From Rodentibacter pneumotropicus DSM 21403 (GTDB lineage Bacteria; Pseudomonadota; Gammaproteobacteria; Enterobacterales; Pasteurellaceae), in NCBI RefSeq assembly GCF_000379905.1, contig NZ_KB904060.1:37175-101174 (forward strand): 64,000 nt of DNA. Direction: 5' to 3'. Below, piece after piece: positions 31,676-42,502 of the stretch; the first letter of the stretch is position 1; the number at the start of each line of letters is the position of its first letter. The notes beneath the pieces were generated by a model, which worked only from the letters and a program-made list of their open reading frames with translations, ran no database searches and was not told the DNA's origin. The translations under genes and the position numbers were made by a program.

Positions 31676-32184
31676 TATCGTTTTACCTTAAATTTTTATA
31701 TAAAAATAGTCTGCGGATTGTTTCACAAATTAGTGTTTTTATCAACCAAAGCGGTAAAAGTGCGGCTATTACCCAAACAATTTTAGATTGTGGATAACAT
31801 TGTGGCTAACTTAATCATAATCCACAATAAACCTGTGTGAAAAACTGAAAAAATCGTTTTCTCCTACTAGATCGTTTCGCTTTAATAAATTTTTTCTGTA
31901 AAGATCCTTTTAAAAAAGAAACCGCACTTTATTTCATCAAAGTGCGGTTGAAAAACATTCATTATTCCCAAATGGAGGATTGTCGGCTGAGCTTTCTGCC
32001 CTTTCTGAAGATTATCCAATATTTCTGTGGATAAAATTGTGATTGGGAAAATTCAAAATACGGTATAACTTTTCCCAATCCGGCAAAGGGGATTTTCTAA
32101 ACGATTTAATTCCTTATAATTCAAATAATTAACTTAAAATTTATTGAACAACCATAATGTGAATAACATAATAAATTTTACTGT
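31676..32184. other. gene-free AT-rich region with DnaA-box matches
   Basis: About 509 bases without a plausible gene between rppH and ampD. Two perfect DnaA boxes in the same orientation (TGTGGATAA at 31789 and 32026) and several one-mismatch forms (TGTGGCTAA at 31801, TAATCCACA at 31818, TGTGTGAAA near 31834) occur, with AT-rich tracts at both edges. An inverted uptake-signal hairpin lies at 31921-31949. Only two GATC sites are present, unlike enteric oriC. It could be a DnaA-titration or regulatory region, or a replication origin. Confidence 0.45.
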
Positions 32185-32754
32185 CTATTTTTTATACAGA
32201 GAATTAATCCCGTTCAAATAACGTTCCCAATCAAAGTACTGACCGGGATCGATTTTACGTCCCGGAGATATGTCCGAATGCCCCACAATACGATTTAGCG
32301 TAATGTCCGGATAAGCAGACATAATGCACGCTGTAAGTTGTTGCAATGCTTCATATTGCGCATCGGTAAAAGGCAGTTCATTGCTACCTTCAAGTTCAAT
32401 ACCAATGGAAAAATCATTACATCTTTCGCGATCTTCAAAACTAGAAATCCCTGCATGCCATGCACGATCATTAAAATTTACATATTGTGTAATGACGCCA
32501 CAACGATCAATCAAACAATGGGCTGACACACTCATTTGATAAATTTCTTTAAAATAAGGATGAAGGCAAGGATCCAATTTTCCTTGAAAGAAGTCATCAA
32601 TGTAACCACCTCCGAACTGTTCCGGCGGAAGGCTGATATAGTGGATAACTAATAAAGAAATATCTTTAGGATCAGGACGTTCATCAAAATATTCTGAAGG
32701 AATTTGACGACAATCTTTCAGCCAGCCCTCCTCAATACATTTCAGTTTTTTCAT
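32185..32754 (-). CDS. ampD: 1,6-anhydro-N-acetylmuramyl-L-alanine amidase AmpD
   Basis: Cytoplasmic zinc amidase of peptidoglycan recycling; it cuts the stem peptide from anhydro-muropeptides and so affects beta-lactamase regulators where present. Amidase-2 fold with zinc histidines in LVIHYISLP and [14 protein letters not shown]; the [14 protein letters not shown] motif is conserved. The 189 residues are standard. It is divergent from pilA, with only about 120 bases between the starts. Confidence 0.95.
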   Translation of the reverse strand: MKKLKCIEEGWLKDCRQIPSEYFDERPDPKDISLLVIHYISLPPEQFGGGYIDDFFQGKLDPCLHPYFKEIYQMSVSAHCLIDRCGVITQYVNFNDRAWHAGISSFEDRERCNDFSIGIELEGSNELPFTDAQYEALQQLTACIMSAYPDITLNRIVGHSDISPGRKIDPGQYFDWERYLNGINSLYKK

Positions 32755-32877
32755 TATTTTCTCCTACTTGTACGATCAGTATCGCAGAAAAAGTGCGGTC
32801 AATTTTACAAAGTTTTTTTCCTTCTACACAATGCTCTCGCCAATATTGGCTTCACCTATATCTATAAAGGAAAATCA

Positions 32878-33312
32878 ATGAAACTCACTCAGCCTAAACC
32901 GAAAAAAGGATTCACACTCATCGAGCTAATGATCGTAATTGCTATCATTGCAATTCTTGCCACTATTGCCATTCCGTCTTATCAAAATTATACCAAAAAG
33001 GCGGCAATGTCTGAATTGCTACAGGCCTCAGCTCCGCTTAAATCAGATGTCGAGCTTTGTGTTTACGGAACAGGAAATACCTCAAATTGTAGTGGTGGTT
33101 CAAACGGTGTTGCCGCTAACGTCACTACAGCGAAAGGCTACATAAAAAATATCAGCACGAGTGCAGGCGCAATTACCGTTTCCGGCAATGGAACACTAGA
33201 TGGCGTGGAATATACCCTCACGGCAAGCGGTGATAAATCTAACGGAATTACTTGGTCAACAACTTGTATCGGTGATATTTCACTATTCCCTGCCGGATTC
33301 TGCTCAAAATGA
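32878..33312 (+). CDS. pilA: type IV pilin major subunit
   Basis: Prepilin for the type IV pilus used in DNA uptake and adhesion. I start at [11 protein letters not shown] (32878), which has an AAAGGA ribosome site; the open frame extends upstream but without pilin features. Prepilin peptidase cuts after KKG, before [17 protein letters not shown], which forms the hydrophobic N-terminal helix. A C-terminal disulfide loop is suggested by cysteines in TTCIGD and GFCSK. It heads pilABCD and overlaps pilB by four bases. Confidence 0.95.
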   Translation: MKLTQPKPKKGFTLIELMIVIAIIAILATIAIPSYQNYTKKAAMSELLQASAPLKSDVELCVYGTGNTSNCSGGSNGVAANVTTAKGYIKNISTSAGAITVSGNGTLDGVEYTLTASGDKSNGITWSTTCIGDISLFPAGFCSK

Positions 33313-34700
33313 CAGATTTTGCATTACTTGAACATCGCGTAACAGCTCAAAATGGTGAGATTTTTTCGATCTCACCAGATTTATGGGAACGCAATAAACA
33401 CCAACACACATTGTTCTTGAACTATTTTTCCTTGCCTTTAAAAGAAGAGGAAAACCGTTTATGGCTCGGTGTCGATTCTCTTTCCAATCTCTCTGCTTGT
33501 GAAACTATTGCTTTTATTACCGGAAAGCTGGTCGAACCGGTTTTACTTGACAGCGAACAACTCAAAGATCTCCTACAACAACTTTCACCTCAATCCATGC
33601 AAGTAGAAGATCAAATGAATTTTTACCACCATCAAGAACAAGAGCATCAGGAAAAAAACAATGACGAACCGATCATCCAATTACTAAATCGTATTTTTGA
33701 GTCGGCGCTACAAAAAAATGCGTCCGATATTCACTTGGAAACTTTACAGGACTGTTTTCAAGTACGGTTTAGAATTGATGGAGTTTTACAACTCCAATCC
33801 CCAATTAGTAAAAGTTTAGCCAATCGGTTAATCTCCCGATTAAAACTTCTTGCTAAACTTGATATCAGCGAAACCCGATTACCACAAGACGGGCGTTTTC
33901 AGTTTAAAACAACCTTCTCCGATATTCTTGATTTCCGCCTTTCTACATTACCGACCCACTGGGGCGAAAAAGTAGTACTTCGTGCGCAACAAAATAAGCC
34001 GGTAGAATTGAGTTTTGCAGAACTAGGGATGACAGAAGCACAACAACAGGCTTTTCAGCAGGCTCTCAGCCAACCGCAAGGTTTAATTCTGGTTACCGGC
34101 CCAACAGGTAGCGGGAAAAGTATCTCACTTTATACCGCACTTCAGTGGCTAAACACACCGGATAAACACATCATGACGGCTGAAGATCCTATTGAAATTG
34201 AATTAACAGGGATTATCCAAAGCCAGATTAATCCAAAAATCGGACTAGATTTTAGTCGCTTACTACGTTCTTTTTTACGACAAGATCCCGATATTATTAT
34301 GCTAGGAGAAATTCGAGATGAAGAAAGTGCAGCAATGGCGTTACGGGCTGCTCAAACCGGCCATTTAGTACTTTCCACATTACACACCAATGATGCCCTT
34401 TCCGCCATTTCACGCTTACAGCAACTTGGTATTCAACAACATGAAATTGAAAGCAGCTTATTGTTAGTGATAGCCCAAAGGCTTGTACGAAAACGTTGCC
34501 CCAAATGCAGTCAATTTCCTACAAATTCTTGTGATTGTCATCAAGGTTATCGTGGGAGAATTGGTGTTTATCAATTCTTACATCGGCAACAAAACGGCTA
34601 TCAAACCGATTTTGATAATCTCCATCAAAGTGGGTTAGAAAAAGTGAATCAAGGCATTACCGATAAAGCGGAAATTTATCGTGTTTTGGGAGGCGTATAA
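33309..34700 (+). CDS. pilB: type IV pilus assembly ATPase PilB
   Basis: Hexameric extension ATPase in the cytoplasm. It has Walker A GPTGSGKS, an Asp box and Walker B region ([12 protein letters not shown]), the His box (LSTLHTNDA), and a tetracysteine zinc site ([14 protein letters not shown]). The 463 residues make it shorter than full-length PilB because the N-terminal MshEN part is reduced, as in Haemophilus influenzae. It overlaps pilA and directly precedes pilC. Confidence 0.95.
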   Translation: MTDFALLEHRVTAQNGEIFSISPDLWERNKHQHTLFLNYFSLPLKEEENRLWLGVDSLSNLSACETIAFITGKLVEPVLLDSEQLKDLLQQLSPQSMQVEDQMNFYHHQEQEHQEKNNDEPIIQLLNRIFESALQKNASDIHLETLQDCFQVRFRIDGVLQLQSPISKSLANRLISRLKLLAKLDISETRLPQDGRFQFKTTFSDILDFRLSTLPTHWGEKVVLRAQQNKPVELSFAELGMTEAQQQAFQQALSQPQGLILVTGPTGSGKSISLYTALQWLNTPDKHIMTAEDPIEIELTGIIQSQINPKIGLDFSRLLRSFLRQDPDIIMLGEIRDEESAAMALRAAQTGHLVLSTLHTNDALSAISRLQQLGIQQHEIESSLLLVIAQRLVRKRCPKCSQFPTNSCDCHQGYRGRIGVYQFLHRQQNGYQTDFDNLHQSGLEKVNQGITDKAEIYRVLGGV

Positions 34701-34701
34701 A

Positions 34702-35922
34702 ATGGCGAAAAAGCTTTTTTATTACCAAGGACAAAATTCCTTAAAACAAATGCAAAGAGGGTCAATCATTGCCGAGTCTGCTCAACAAGCCCAATTCCAA
34801 TTGATGAATCGAGGTCTAACCAACATTAAATTAAAACAGAACTGGCAACTCAGTAGCAAACCTAAAAACACAGAAATTAGCGCATTATTAAACCAGCTTT
34901 CAACACTCCTTCAGTCAGCTATTCCACTCAAAAGTAGTTTACAGATTTTGCAACAAAATTGTACGCAACTTGCTTTAAATACATGGTTAGAACAGATTTT
35001 AAAGTCTATTGAAAGCGGGCTTGCCTTTTCTCAAAGCATTGAACAACAAGGTAAATATATTACACGTCAAGAAATCCAATTAATTCAAGTTGGTGAAATG
35101 ACGGGAAAACTGGCAACTGTTTGTAGCAAAATTGCAGCACATCGCCAACAATCCCTCACACTACAACGTAAATTACAAAAAATTATGCTTTATCCCTCAA
35201 TGGTATTAGGGATTTCTTTATTACTTACCCTTGGTCTTTTGCTTTTTATCGTGCCGCAATTTGCTGAAATGTATCAAGGCAATCACACCGAATTACCTGC
35301 ATTAACATCTGTTTTACTTAGCACATCAAATTTTCTAAAAAAAGACATCGGAGTCTTACTATTTTTTACGATGATATTCGCTCTGTTTTATCAGCTAAAA
35401 TTAAAACATTCCACACTCTTTCATCATAAAAAATCTCAAATCATTACTGTCATACCTATCTTGGGAAATATTCAGCAACTATCCCGTTTAGTAAATTTTA
35501 GCCAAAGTTTATACATAATGTTGCAAGCAGGTGTTCCCCTTAATCAGGCTTTAAGCAGCTTTCTGCCACGCACACAAACTTGGCAAACCAAGAAAATTAT
35601 CGTGAGTGATCAGATTCTTGATGCAGAAGTGCGGTCAATTTTACAGTGGGTTTCACAGGGTTATGCCTTTTCAGATAGCGTCAGTAGCCACCTCTTTCCA
35701 ATGGAAGCGCAACAAATGTTACAAATTGGTGAAAAAAGCGGAAAACTGGCGCTGATGCTACAGCACATTTCAGAAAGCTACCAAGACAAACTCAATCATC
35801 AAATTGATCTCCTTTCCCAAATGCTAGAACCCTTAATGATGGTGATTATTGGAAGCCTCATCGGCATCATTATGATGGGAATGTATTTACCGATTTTTAA
35901 TATGGGATCGGTAGTCCAATGA
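34702..35922 (+). CDS. pilC: type IV pilus inner-membrane platform protein PilC
   Basis: Polytopic platform that couples PilB to pilin assembly. Two GspF-type domains (about 55-180 and 260-385) share the motif E(M/K)(T/S)GKL, seen as QVGEMTGKL and QIGEKSGKL, each followed by membrane spans. I start at MAKKLFYYQGQ (34702), one base after the pilB stop; an in-frame ATG at 34681 lies inside pilB. 406 residues. It overlaps pilD by four bases. Confidence 0.93.
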   Translation: MAKKLFYYQGQNSLKQMQRGSIIAESAQQAQFQLMNRGLTNIKLKQNWQLSSKPKNTEISALLNQLSTLLQSAIPLKSSLQILQQNCTQLALNTWLEQILKSIESGLAFSQSIEQQGKYITRQEIQLIQVGEMTGKLATVCSKIAAHRQQSLTLQRKLQKIMLYPSMVLGISLLLTLGLLLFIVPQFAEMYQGNHTELPALTSVLLSTSNFLKKDIGVLLFFTMIFALFYQLKLKHSTLFHHKKSQIITVIPILGNIQQLSRLVNFSQSLYIMLQAGVPLNQALSSFLPRTQTWQTKKIIVSDQILDAEVRSILQWVSQGYAFSDSVSSHLFPMEAQQMLQIGEKSGKLALMLQHISESYQDKLNHQIDLLSQMLEPLMMVIIGSLIGIIMMGMYLPIFNMGSVVQ

Positions 35923-36608
35923 TATACTTTGCAAGTTTTTTACTCGGCGGAATCTTTGGTATTGCATTATGGCTTTACGTTTCCACTTTCACCAAACGCT
36001 TACAAACCGATATTTATCACTCTTACATAGAGCTGTTCCCGCAAAATCCGCCGCCATTTCAACCGCATTTTTCCATTATTCAAGGAAAAAAGTGCGGTCA
36101 TTTTTTACGCTATTTTTGTATCGTTGGATTTTTGTTTGCCTTACTAACCCTTACCGCAGAAAATGCGTTTTTAACTTTATGGATTGGTTGCTCAATCGTT
36201 TTGCTTTGGGCTATCGCTTACCTCGATTGGCAATATCAACTAATTTCAACAACGCCTTGTCTTATATTAACTGCTTTAGGATTCATTGGTGCATCACAAT
36301 CTTTTTCCTCTTTAACGTTAGAAGAAAGCCTACAAAGTGCGGTTATTTTTTTCCTCCTTTTTTATGGCATTTATTGGATCGCAAAATGGTACTATAAAGA
36401 AGAAGCGTTCGGTCAAGGCGATTATTGGCTTGCCCTAGGCATTGGCAGCTACTTACCGTTAAAACACTTCCCTATCTTTTTATTAATTGCTTGTTTACTG
36501 GGCATTTTCTTTACTTTTCTCTCCACCAAAAGACTGGTTTTTTTGCCTTTTGCCCCTTTTCTCATCCTCTCAAGTTTTGTAGTATGGCTATTCAATTATT
36601 ACCCATAA
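35919..36608 (+). CDS. pilD: prepilin peptidase PilD (short form)
   Basis: Aspartic membrane protease that cleaves pilin leaders. Catalytic aspartates lie in AYLDWQYQLIS and in the GXGD-type motif FGQGDYWLALG. The protein is 229 residues and lacks the N-terminal cysteine pairs of the methyltransferase half found in longer PilD proteins; Haemophilus PilD is similarly short. Last gene of pilABCD, 9 bases before coaE. Confidence 0.92.
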   Translation: MIYFASFLLGGIFGIALWLYVSTFTKRLQTDIYHSYIELFPQNPPPFQPHFSIIQGKKCGHFLRYFCIVGFLFALLTLTAENAFLTLWIGCSIVLLWAIAYLDWQYQLISTTPCLILTALGFIGASQSFSSLTLEESLQSAVIFFLLFYGIYWIAKWYYKEEAFGQGDYWLALGIGSYLPLKHFPIFLLIACLLGIFFTFLSTKRLVFLPFAPFLILSSFVVWLFNYYP

Positions 36609-37433
<825 letters not shown>

Positions 37434-37437
<4 letters not shown>

Positions 37438-37706
37438 AAATTCATCATCAAGAAGATCATCAAAAAGGTGAATTTTTTATTTTGAATGAACAAGGGGAGA
37501 AAATCGCCAAACTTACTTATTTTTACGAAACGGAAAATAAAATTAATGCGAATCATACCTTTGTGTCAAACCAACTCCGCGGACAAGGTATCGCTGATAA
37601 ACTTTATCAAGCATTACTAGCCTTCATCACAAAAAATCAGTTGGCACTTCATCCCACTTGCAGCTACATTGAACGCAAATGGGAAAGGAGCAACAACAAG
37701 AAATGA
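37434..37706 (+). CDS. small GNAT-family N-acetyltransferase
   Basis: Short acetyltransferase-like protein of the COG2388 type, about 90 residues. The acetyl-CoA-binding region reads [19 protein letters not shown], and a C-terminal [11 protein letters not shown] follows. I prefer GTG at 37434, which overlaps the yacG stop and has GGAG 5 bases upstream; ATG at 37422 is possible. Substrate unknown. Confidence 0.8.
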
Positions 37707-37823
37707 ATAATAAAAAACAGAAAACAATTTTCCATTTTCTGTTTTAATGTAGAATGCGGTGATTTTTGAGTAATTTCCCCATTCGTGCTATCCTCAAGCC
37801 ATTTTTAATAGACTGTAATTTCC

Positions 37824-39074
37824 ATGCAACAAGATTATTTAAGCCAACAGCGATTTGCTGATTTTCCTTTACACCCTATTGTATTAAAAGCCTTACAAAC
37901 CAAAGGCTTTGAGTATTGCACGCCGATTCAGGCTCTTTCATTGCCTATCAGCCTGCAAGGTAAAGATATTGCAGGCCAAGCTCAAACCGGTACGGGTAAA
38001 ACTATAGCCTTTTTAACGACGACCTTCCACCATCTGCTTACCTATAAAAAAGATAAAACGGAGCACAATCAACCGCAAGCATTGATTCTTGCACCAACCC
38101 GTGAGCTTGCTGTTCAAATTAGCAATGATGCGGAATTTTTAGCAAAAGCGAGCGGATTAAAAACAGCCATTGCGTATGGCGGGGATGGCTACGACAAACA
38201 ATTACAAGCTATTGAACGCGGAGTGGATATTTTAATCGGTACGACGGGGCGTATTATTGATTATGTAAAACAAGGTACGATTCGTTTAGATCAGATCCAA
38301 ATTGTCGTCTTGGACGAAGCGGATCGAATGTTTGATCTGGGTTTCATTCGCGATATTCGTTATTTATTGCGTAAATGCCCTTCTCCACAAAGCCGTTTAA
38401 CTATGCTGTTTTCGGCAACCCTGTCATACAAAGTACGTGAACTTGCTTTCGAAGATATGAACGATCCGGAATACATCGAAATTGAACCCGAACAAAAAAC
38501 CGGTCATCGCATTAAGGAGGAATTATTTTATCCTTCCAACCAAGACAAAATGGCACTATTACTGACTTTGATAGAGGAAGAATGGCCTGAACGCTGTATT
38601 GTATTTGCCAATACCAAACATCGCTGCGAAGAAATTTGGCGCTATTTAGTGGCAGACGGGCATCGTGCAGGCTTGCTAACCGGTGACATTGCACAGAAAA
38701 AACGTCTTACACTATTAAAACAATTCACTGATGGTTCTTTAGATATTCTTGTCGCAACCGATGTAGCGGCCCGAGGATTACATATCGCAGATGTTACCCA
38801 TGTATTTAATTATGATTTACCGGATGATCGTGAAGATTATGTACACCGCATCGGACGTACCGGTCGTGCCGGTGAAAGCGGTATTTCAATTAGTTTCGCC
38901 TGTGAAGAATACGCAATGAATTTACCGGCTATTGAGGAATACATTGGGCATTCGATTCCCGTCAGCCAATATGATCAAACATCTCTATTAAGTTTACCTA
39001 AACCGTTTCCTTTAAAACCCCGATCAAACAATCATTCACGGGTAGCGATGAGAAGTCGTACTTACCGAAAATAA
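37824..39074 (+). CDS. rhlB: DEAD-box RNA helicase RhlB
   Basis: Helicase of the RNA degradosome. Motifs: AQTGTGKT (I), PTRELAVQ (Ia), [13 protein letters not shown] (II), SATLS (III), ARGLHIADV (V), [10 protein letters not shown] (VI). The 416 residues, and the start [19 protein letters not shown], fit RhlB better than other DEAD proteins. It has its own promoter region and an intrinsic terminator shared with tonB. Confidence 0.93.
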   Translation: MQQDYLSQQRFADFPLHPIVLKALQTKGFEYCTPIQALSLPISLQGKDIAGQAQTGTGKTIAFLTTTFHHLLTYKKDKTEHNQPQALILAPTRELAVQISNDAEFLAKASGLKTAIAYGGDGYDKQLQAIERGVDILIGTTGRIIDYVKQGTIRLDQIQIVVLDEADRMFDLGFIRDIRYLLRKCPSPQSRLTMLFSATLSYKVRELAFEDMNDPEYIEIEPEQKTGHRIKEELFYPSNQDKMALLLTLIEEEWPERCIVFANTKHRCEEIWRYLVADGHRAGLLTGDIAQKKRLTLLKQFTDGSLDILVATDVAARGLHIADVTHVFNYDLPDDREDYVHRIGRTGRAGESGISISFACEEYAMNLPAIEEYIGHSIPVSQYDQTSLLSLPKPFPLKPRSNNHSRVAMRSRTYRK

Positions 39075-39082
39075 TACAAAAA

Positions 39083-39108
39083 GGCAGAAGTTTACCTCTG
39101 CCTTTTTT
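39083..39108. terminator. bidirectional terminator between rhlB and tonB
   Basis: GGCAGA-loop-TCTGCC with T-runs on the plus strand and A-runs on the left side, so it can end both rhlB and the convergent exbBD-tonB transcript. Confidence 0.9.
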
Positions 39109-39111
39109 ATT

Positions 39112-39882
39112 TTACTGCAAGCTAAATCGAATCGGAACCGATAGATTACTTGCAAATCCATGTGGTTTGGGTCCAATCGGTCTTGCACTTTTCACCGCTT
39201 TCAATGCAGCTTTATCCAAACTGTCATCACCTGAGGATTTAATGACATTTTCATTACTTAACGAACCATCATGACCAACATTAAACGAGATATGAACCAC
39301 CCCTTGTTTACGCATCATTTTCGCACGCATCGGATAATCTTTTCGACGCTCGATCTCACGGTAAAGCGCAGCTTTATAAGCGGCAATTTCATTTGTATTT
39401 GAACCGCTCCCTACCATATTTGCATTGGTATTTACACTACCGGTTGCCGTCGCTTTTAAATTTACCGTTGATGTAGAATTGACATTACGATCGCCTACCG
39501 GCAAGTTTTGTGATTGCTCTGATTCCTTCACCTGCTTTTTCGATTTTTCTTTCGGTGGTTTTGGTTTATCTTTTGGTTTTTCCGGTTTCTTCTCCGGCTG
39601 TTTTTTCTTTTCAGGTTCCGGTTTTTTTGTCGGATCTGAAACAACTTCTTCTTTTGCTGATTCAGGTTCGACTTTTTGAGGTTCCGATTCAGGCTCGGGT
39701 TCAACCTCTTCAACACGCATTCCTTGCACCATTTCCATTGAAATTGTCGTTGCTAGCTCACCGGCATGATTATTTGCGCTGTCATTAGATTCATACCAAT
39801 TCCATAACAACGCACTAACGATTGCTCCATGAATGAGAAGCGAAATAAGCAAAGCTAGAGATGAACGTTTAGCTTGTTGCAT
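39112..39882 (-). CDS. tonB: energy-transducing protein TonB
   Basis: Carries proton-motive energy to outer-membrane receptors for iron and haem. One N-terminal span (residues 8-28) anchors it. The middle is a long Glu/Pro/Lys-rich spacer (EPEPESEPQKVEPES), and the C-terminal domain has the conserved GVVHISFNVGHDGSL. Followed upstream by exbD and exbB in the same operon, the Pasteurellaceae order exbB-exbD-tonB. Confidence 0.95.
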   Translation of the reverse strand: MQQAKRSSLALLISLLIHGAIVSALLWNWYESNDSANNHAGELATTISMEMVQGMRVEEVEPEPESEPQKVEPESAKEEVVSDPTKKPEPEKKKQPEKKPEKPKDKPKPPKEKSKKQVKESEQSQNLPVGDRNVNSTSTVNLKATATGSVNTNANMVGSGSNTNEIAAYKAALYREIERRKDYPMRAKMMRKQGVVHISFNVGHDGSLSNENVIKSSGDDSLDKAALKAVKSARPIGPKPHGFASNLSVPIRFSLQ

Positions 39883-39890
39883 AACTTTTC

Positions 39891-40298
39891 CTATTTACCG
39901 GCAGGTGTCGCACCGGTGCCTTTATCTTTCATTGATACCAGAGCCACATTTTTGATCTCGTTTTTGGCTAGTAAATCGGTAATGGTCACAAAATCCTGAA
40001 AACTCGCTTCCGCATCAATTTTCAACGTCACTTTTTGCCCTTTATCCCATTGACTAATTTCCGCCCCTAAGGATTCCTGTGAAATAGGTTTATCGTTATA
40101 GTAAAGTTCCCCTTTCGAAGTCACCGTTAGCAATTTAGCCAAATCATCGGATTTAAAAGCGACTGTTGTACTTGCTTTTGGTACATTTACTTGAATTTTT
40201 CCCTGCGAAATAAATGACGCGGTAATCAAAACAATAGCCAGTAGCACCAACATAATGTCAATGAAAGGAATAATGTTGATTTCATCAAATTTTTTCAC
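39891..40298 (-). CDS. exbD: TonB-system protein ExbD
   Basis: Proton-channel partner of ExbB. One N-terminal span with the conserved aspartate ([18 protein letters not shown]) and a periplasmic domain. 135 residues. It lies 8 bases before tonB. Confidence 0.95.
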   Translation of the reverse strand: MKKFDEINIIPFIDIMLVLLAIVLITASFISQGKIQVNVPKASTTVAFKSDDLAKLLTVTSKGELYYNDKPISQESLGAEISQWDKGQKVTLKIDAEASFQDFVTITDLLAKNEIKNVALVSMKDKGTGATPAGK

Positions 40299-40300
40299 GA

Positions 40301-40753
40301 TTATTCCTTATCTTTCTGTGAATTTAACACTTTCCATTTTAAACGGTTTACTTCAATTTTACGGTTTAAACCGCTATAAAACACCATAGCCGGAATAGCC
40401 ACCAAAATACCAAGTGCAGTCGCTTTTAGCGCCAAAGAAAGATGCAACATAATTTCACCGGCATCCACATCACCTCCACTCTGACCGATTTGATAGAAAG
40501 TCAATAAAATACCGATAACCGTACCTAACAGCCCGACATAGGGCGCATTTGCACCGACAGTAGAAATCGTAGTCATATTACGATTCAGATCGATATCCAA
40601 TGCATGAATATTAGAATATTTGCCTACATTAATTCTGCTTAGAAAAATAAAGCGTTCAATAACCATTGCAAGCATAATTACGCTCATAATAAATAAAAGT
40701 CCGATAATAATGTAATCGCTGTATTTTTGTAAAAATTCGAAAAGTTGAGGCAT
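40301..40753 (-). CDS. exbB: TonB-system protein ExbB
   Basis: Three-span MotA/TolQ-type proton channel that powers TonB. The conserved [18 protein letters not shown] and [20 protein letters not shown] segments are present. 150 residues, the short Haemophilus-type form. First gene of exbB-exbD-tonB, with a Fur box 30-45 bases upstream. Confidence 0.95.
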   Translation of the reverse strand: MPQLFEFLQKYSDYIIIGLLFIMSVIMLAMVIERFIFLSRINVGKYSNIHALDIDLNRNMTTISTVGANAPYVGLLGTVIGILLTFYQIGQSGGDVDAGEIMLHLSLALKATALGILVAIPAMVFYSGLNRKIEVNRLKWKVLNSQKDKE

Positions 40754-40782
40754 TTTTTATCCTTAAAACACAAAAAAGTAAT

Positions 40783-40797
40783 TGAGAATTAGTTTCA
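40783..40797. promoter_or_regulatory. Fur box upstream of exbB
   Basis: On the minus strand TGAAACT-A-ATTCTCA fits the 7-1-7 Fur consensus TGATAAT-N-ATTATCA at most positions. It sits 30 bases before exbB, as expected for iron repression of the TonB operon. Confidence 0.65.
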
Positions 40798-40887
40798 ATT
40801 AGAAATCAAATTCTAGCAAAAGGAAATGAGATCGTAAATATTAAATGAGATCGTAAGTATTAATTGAGGGAAAAACACAGTGATTTT

Positions 40888-40926
40888 TAACCGCACTTTG
40901 AGTAAAAAAACCAAAAGTGCGGTAAA
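40888..40926 (-). terminator. uptake-signal hairpin after bcp
   Basis: Inverted uptake-signal copies (ACCGCACTTTG and CAAAAGTGCGGT) flank a short loop in the gap downstream of bcp. The hairpin probably ends the bcp transcript. Confidence 0.6.
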
Positions 40927-40939
40927 TTTTATGAGAGAT

Positions 40940-41407
40940 TTAGAGAGATTGAAGGTAATCTAAAACGACTTGATGATGCTCACCGGTCTTAAATTTATCG
41001 AATACTTGTTGAATTTTGCCTTGCTCATCAATAAGAAAGCTTATTCGATGGATACCATCGTAAGTTCTTCCCATAAATTTCTTTTCTCCCCAGACACCAA
41101 ATTGCTCGGCAACTTGATGATTTTCATCTGAAAGCAAGGTGAAATTGAGTGCTTTTTTCTCTATAAACTGTGCTAATTTCTTAGGACTGTCGGGGCTAAT
41201 ACCTAAAATGACGACACCCAATTTTTCCAGCTCCTTCTTCGTATCACGCAATCCGCAAGCCTGTGTTGTGCAACCCGGTGTGAGGGCTTTTGGATAAAAA
41301 TAAATAAGCACTTTTTTGCCTTTAAATTCCACAAGAGAAACCGGCATATCAGCCTGATTATTTAATGTAAACTGCGGTGCAGTGTCACCCACTTGTAATG
41401 TTTTCAT
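40940..41407 (-). CDS. bcp: thiol peroxidase Bcp (PrxQ-type peroxiredoxin)
   Basis: Reduces hydroperoxides with thioredoxin. The active region TPGCTTQACGLRD has the peroxidatic cysteine and the resolving cysteine five residues later, typical of PrxQ. I start at MKTLQVGDTAPQF (41407); an in-frame ATG at 41452 adds 15 non-conserved residues. 155 residues. It is divergent from dapA, as in Haemophilus influenzae. Confidence 0.94.
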   Translation of the reverse strand: MKTLQVGDTAPQFTLNNQADMPVSLVEFKGKKVLIYFYPKALTPGCTTQACGLRDTKKELEKLGVVILGISPDSPKKLAQFIEKKALNFTLLSDENHQVAEQFGVWGEKKFMGRTYDGIHRISFLIDEQGKIQQVFDKFKTGEHHQVVLDYLQSL

Positions 41408-41513
41408 AGAAAATTCCTCAAAATAAAAAAATGATTTGCAAATTTTAGTCATTTTAGCGATCCTAGCAGGCGCTTTTCAAATATTAATCACGATAATCTG
41501 AAACGGAGGTTTT

Positions 41514-42410
41514 ATGTCTACGCAAAATCCCTTATTTTTTGGCAGCATTGTTGCTTTAGTCACCCCAATGGATAATCACGGAGGAATTGATTTTGAAACC
41601 TTAGAAAAATTAGTGGAGTTTCATATTGACGCAGGCACCGATGCCATCGTTTCAGTAGGCACGACAGGTGAATCTGCAACATTAAGCATTGAAGAAAATG
41701 TCAAAGTGATTGAGAAAACCGTAGAACTGGCAAAAGGACGTATTCCAATCATTGCGGGAACCGGAGCCAATGCAACCAGCGAAGCAATTGTAATGACAAA
41801 ACTTGTACGTGATAGCGGCGTGGCAGGCTGTCTTTCCGTCGTGCCGTATTACAACAAGCCAACGCAAGAAGGGATGTATCAACATTTTAAAGCCATTGCC
41901 GAATGTACCGATTTACCTCAGATTCTTTACAATGTTCCGGGACGAACCGGCAGTGATATGAAACCGGAAACTGTTGCACGTTTAGCCCAAATTGAAAATA
42001 TCGTTGGTATAAAAGAAGCAACAGGTGAAATCAATCGCGTAACGGAAATCAAAAAATTAGCAGGAAAAGATTTCATTGTATTAAGCGGCGATGATTCAAC
42101 CGGATTAGAAGCGATGAAATTAGGAGCTGAGGGTGTAATTTCTGTCACCAACAACCTTGCTGCTAAAGATATGGCAGAAATGTGCCGCTTAGTACGCATG
42201 GGAGAACTTTCCAAAGCAGAAGAAATTAATCAGCGTTTAATGGCCTTACATCGTGATTTATTTGTGGAGTCCAACCCGATTCCGGTGAAATGGGCGGCTT
42301 ATCGTTTAGGGTTAATCAAATCGCCTTCTATTCGTTTACCATTAACGATTCTTAGTGAAAATGCTCAACCAAAAGTTGAGGCAGCATTAAAAACAGCAGG
42401 TTTGATTTAA
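41514..42410 (+). CDS. dapA: 4-hydroxy-tetrahydrodipicolinate synthase
   Basis: Condenses pyruvate with aspartate semialdehyde for lysine and diaminopimelate synthesis. The Schiff-base lysine lies in VGIKEATGE, the catalytic tyrosine in [10 protein letters not shown], and GTTGESATL binds substrate. 298 residues. It is followed by bamC, the conserved enterobacterial order. Confidence 0.96.
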   Translation: MSTQNPLFFGSIVALVTPMDNHGGIDFETLEKLVEFHIDAGTDAIVSVGTTGESATLSIEENVKVIEKTVELAKGRIPIIAGTGANATSEAIVMTKLVRDSGVAGCLSVVPYYNKPTQEGMYQHFKAIAECTDLPQILYNVPGRTGSDMKPETVARLAQIENIVGIKEATGEINRVTEIKKLAGKDFIVLSGDDSTGLEAMKLGAEGVISVTNNLAAKDMAEMCRLVRMGELSKAEEINQRLMALHRDLFVESNPIPVKWAAYRLGLIKSPSIRLPLTILSENAQPKVEAALKTAGLI

Positions 42411-42502
42411 TGATCTCCAGGGGCTGGTTTGCAGCCCAAACTTTCTGAACAACTCATTGTCAAAGTGCGGTCAATTTTTTTATTTATTTTAAAGGATTTA
42501 TT

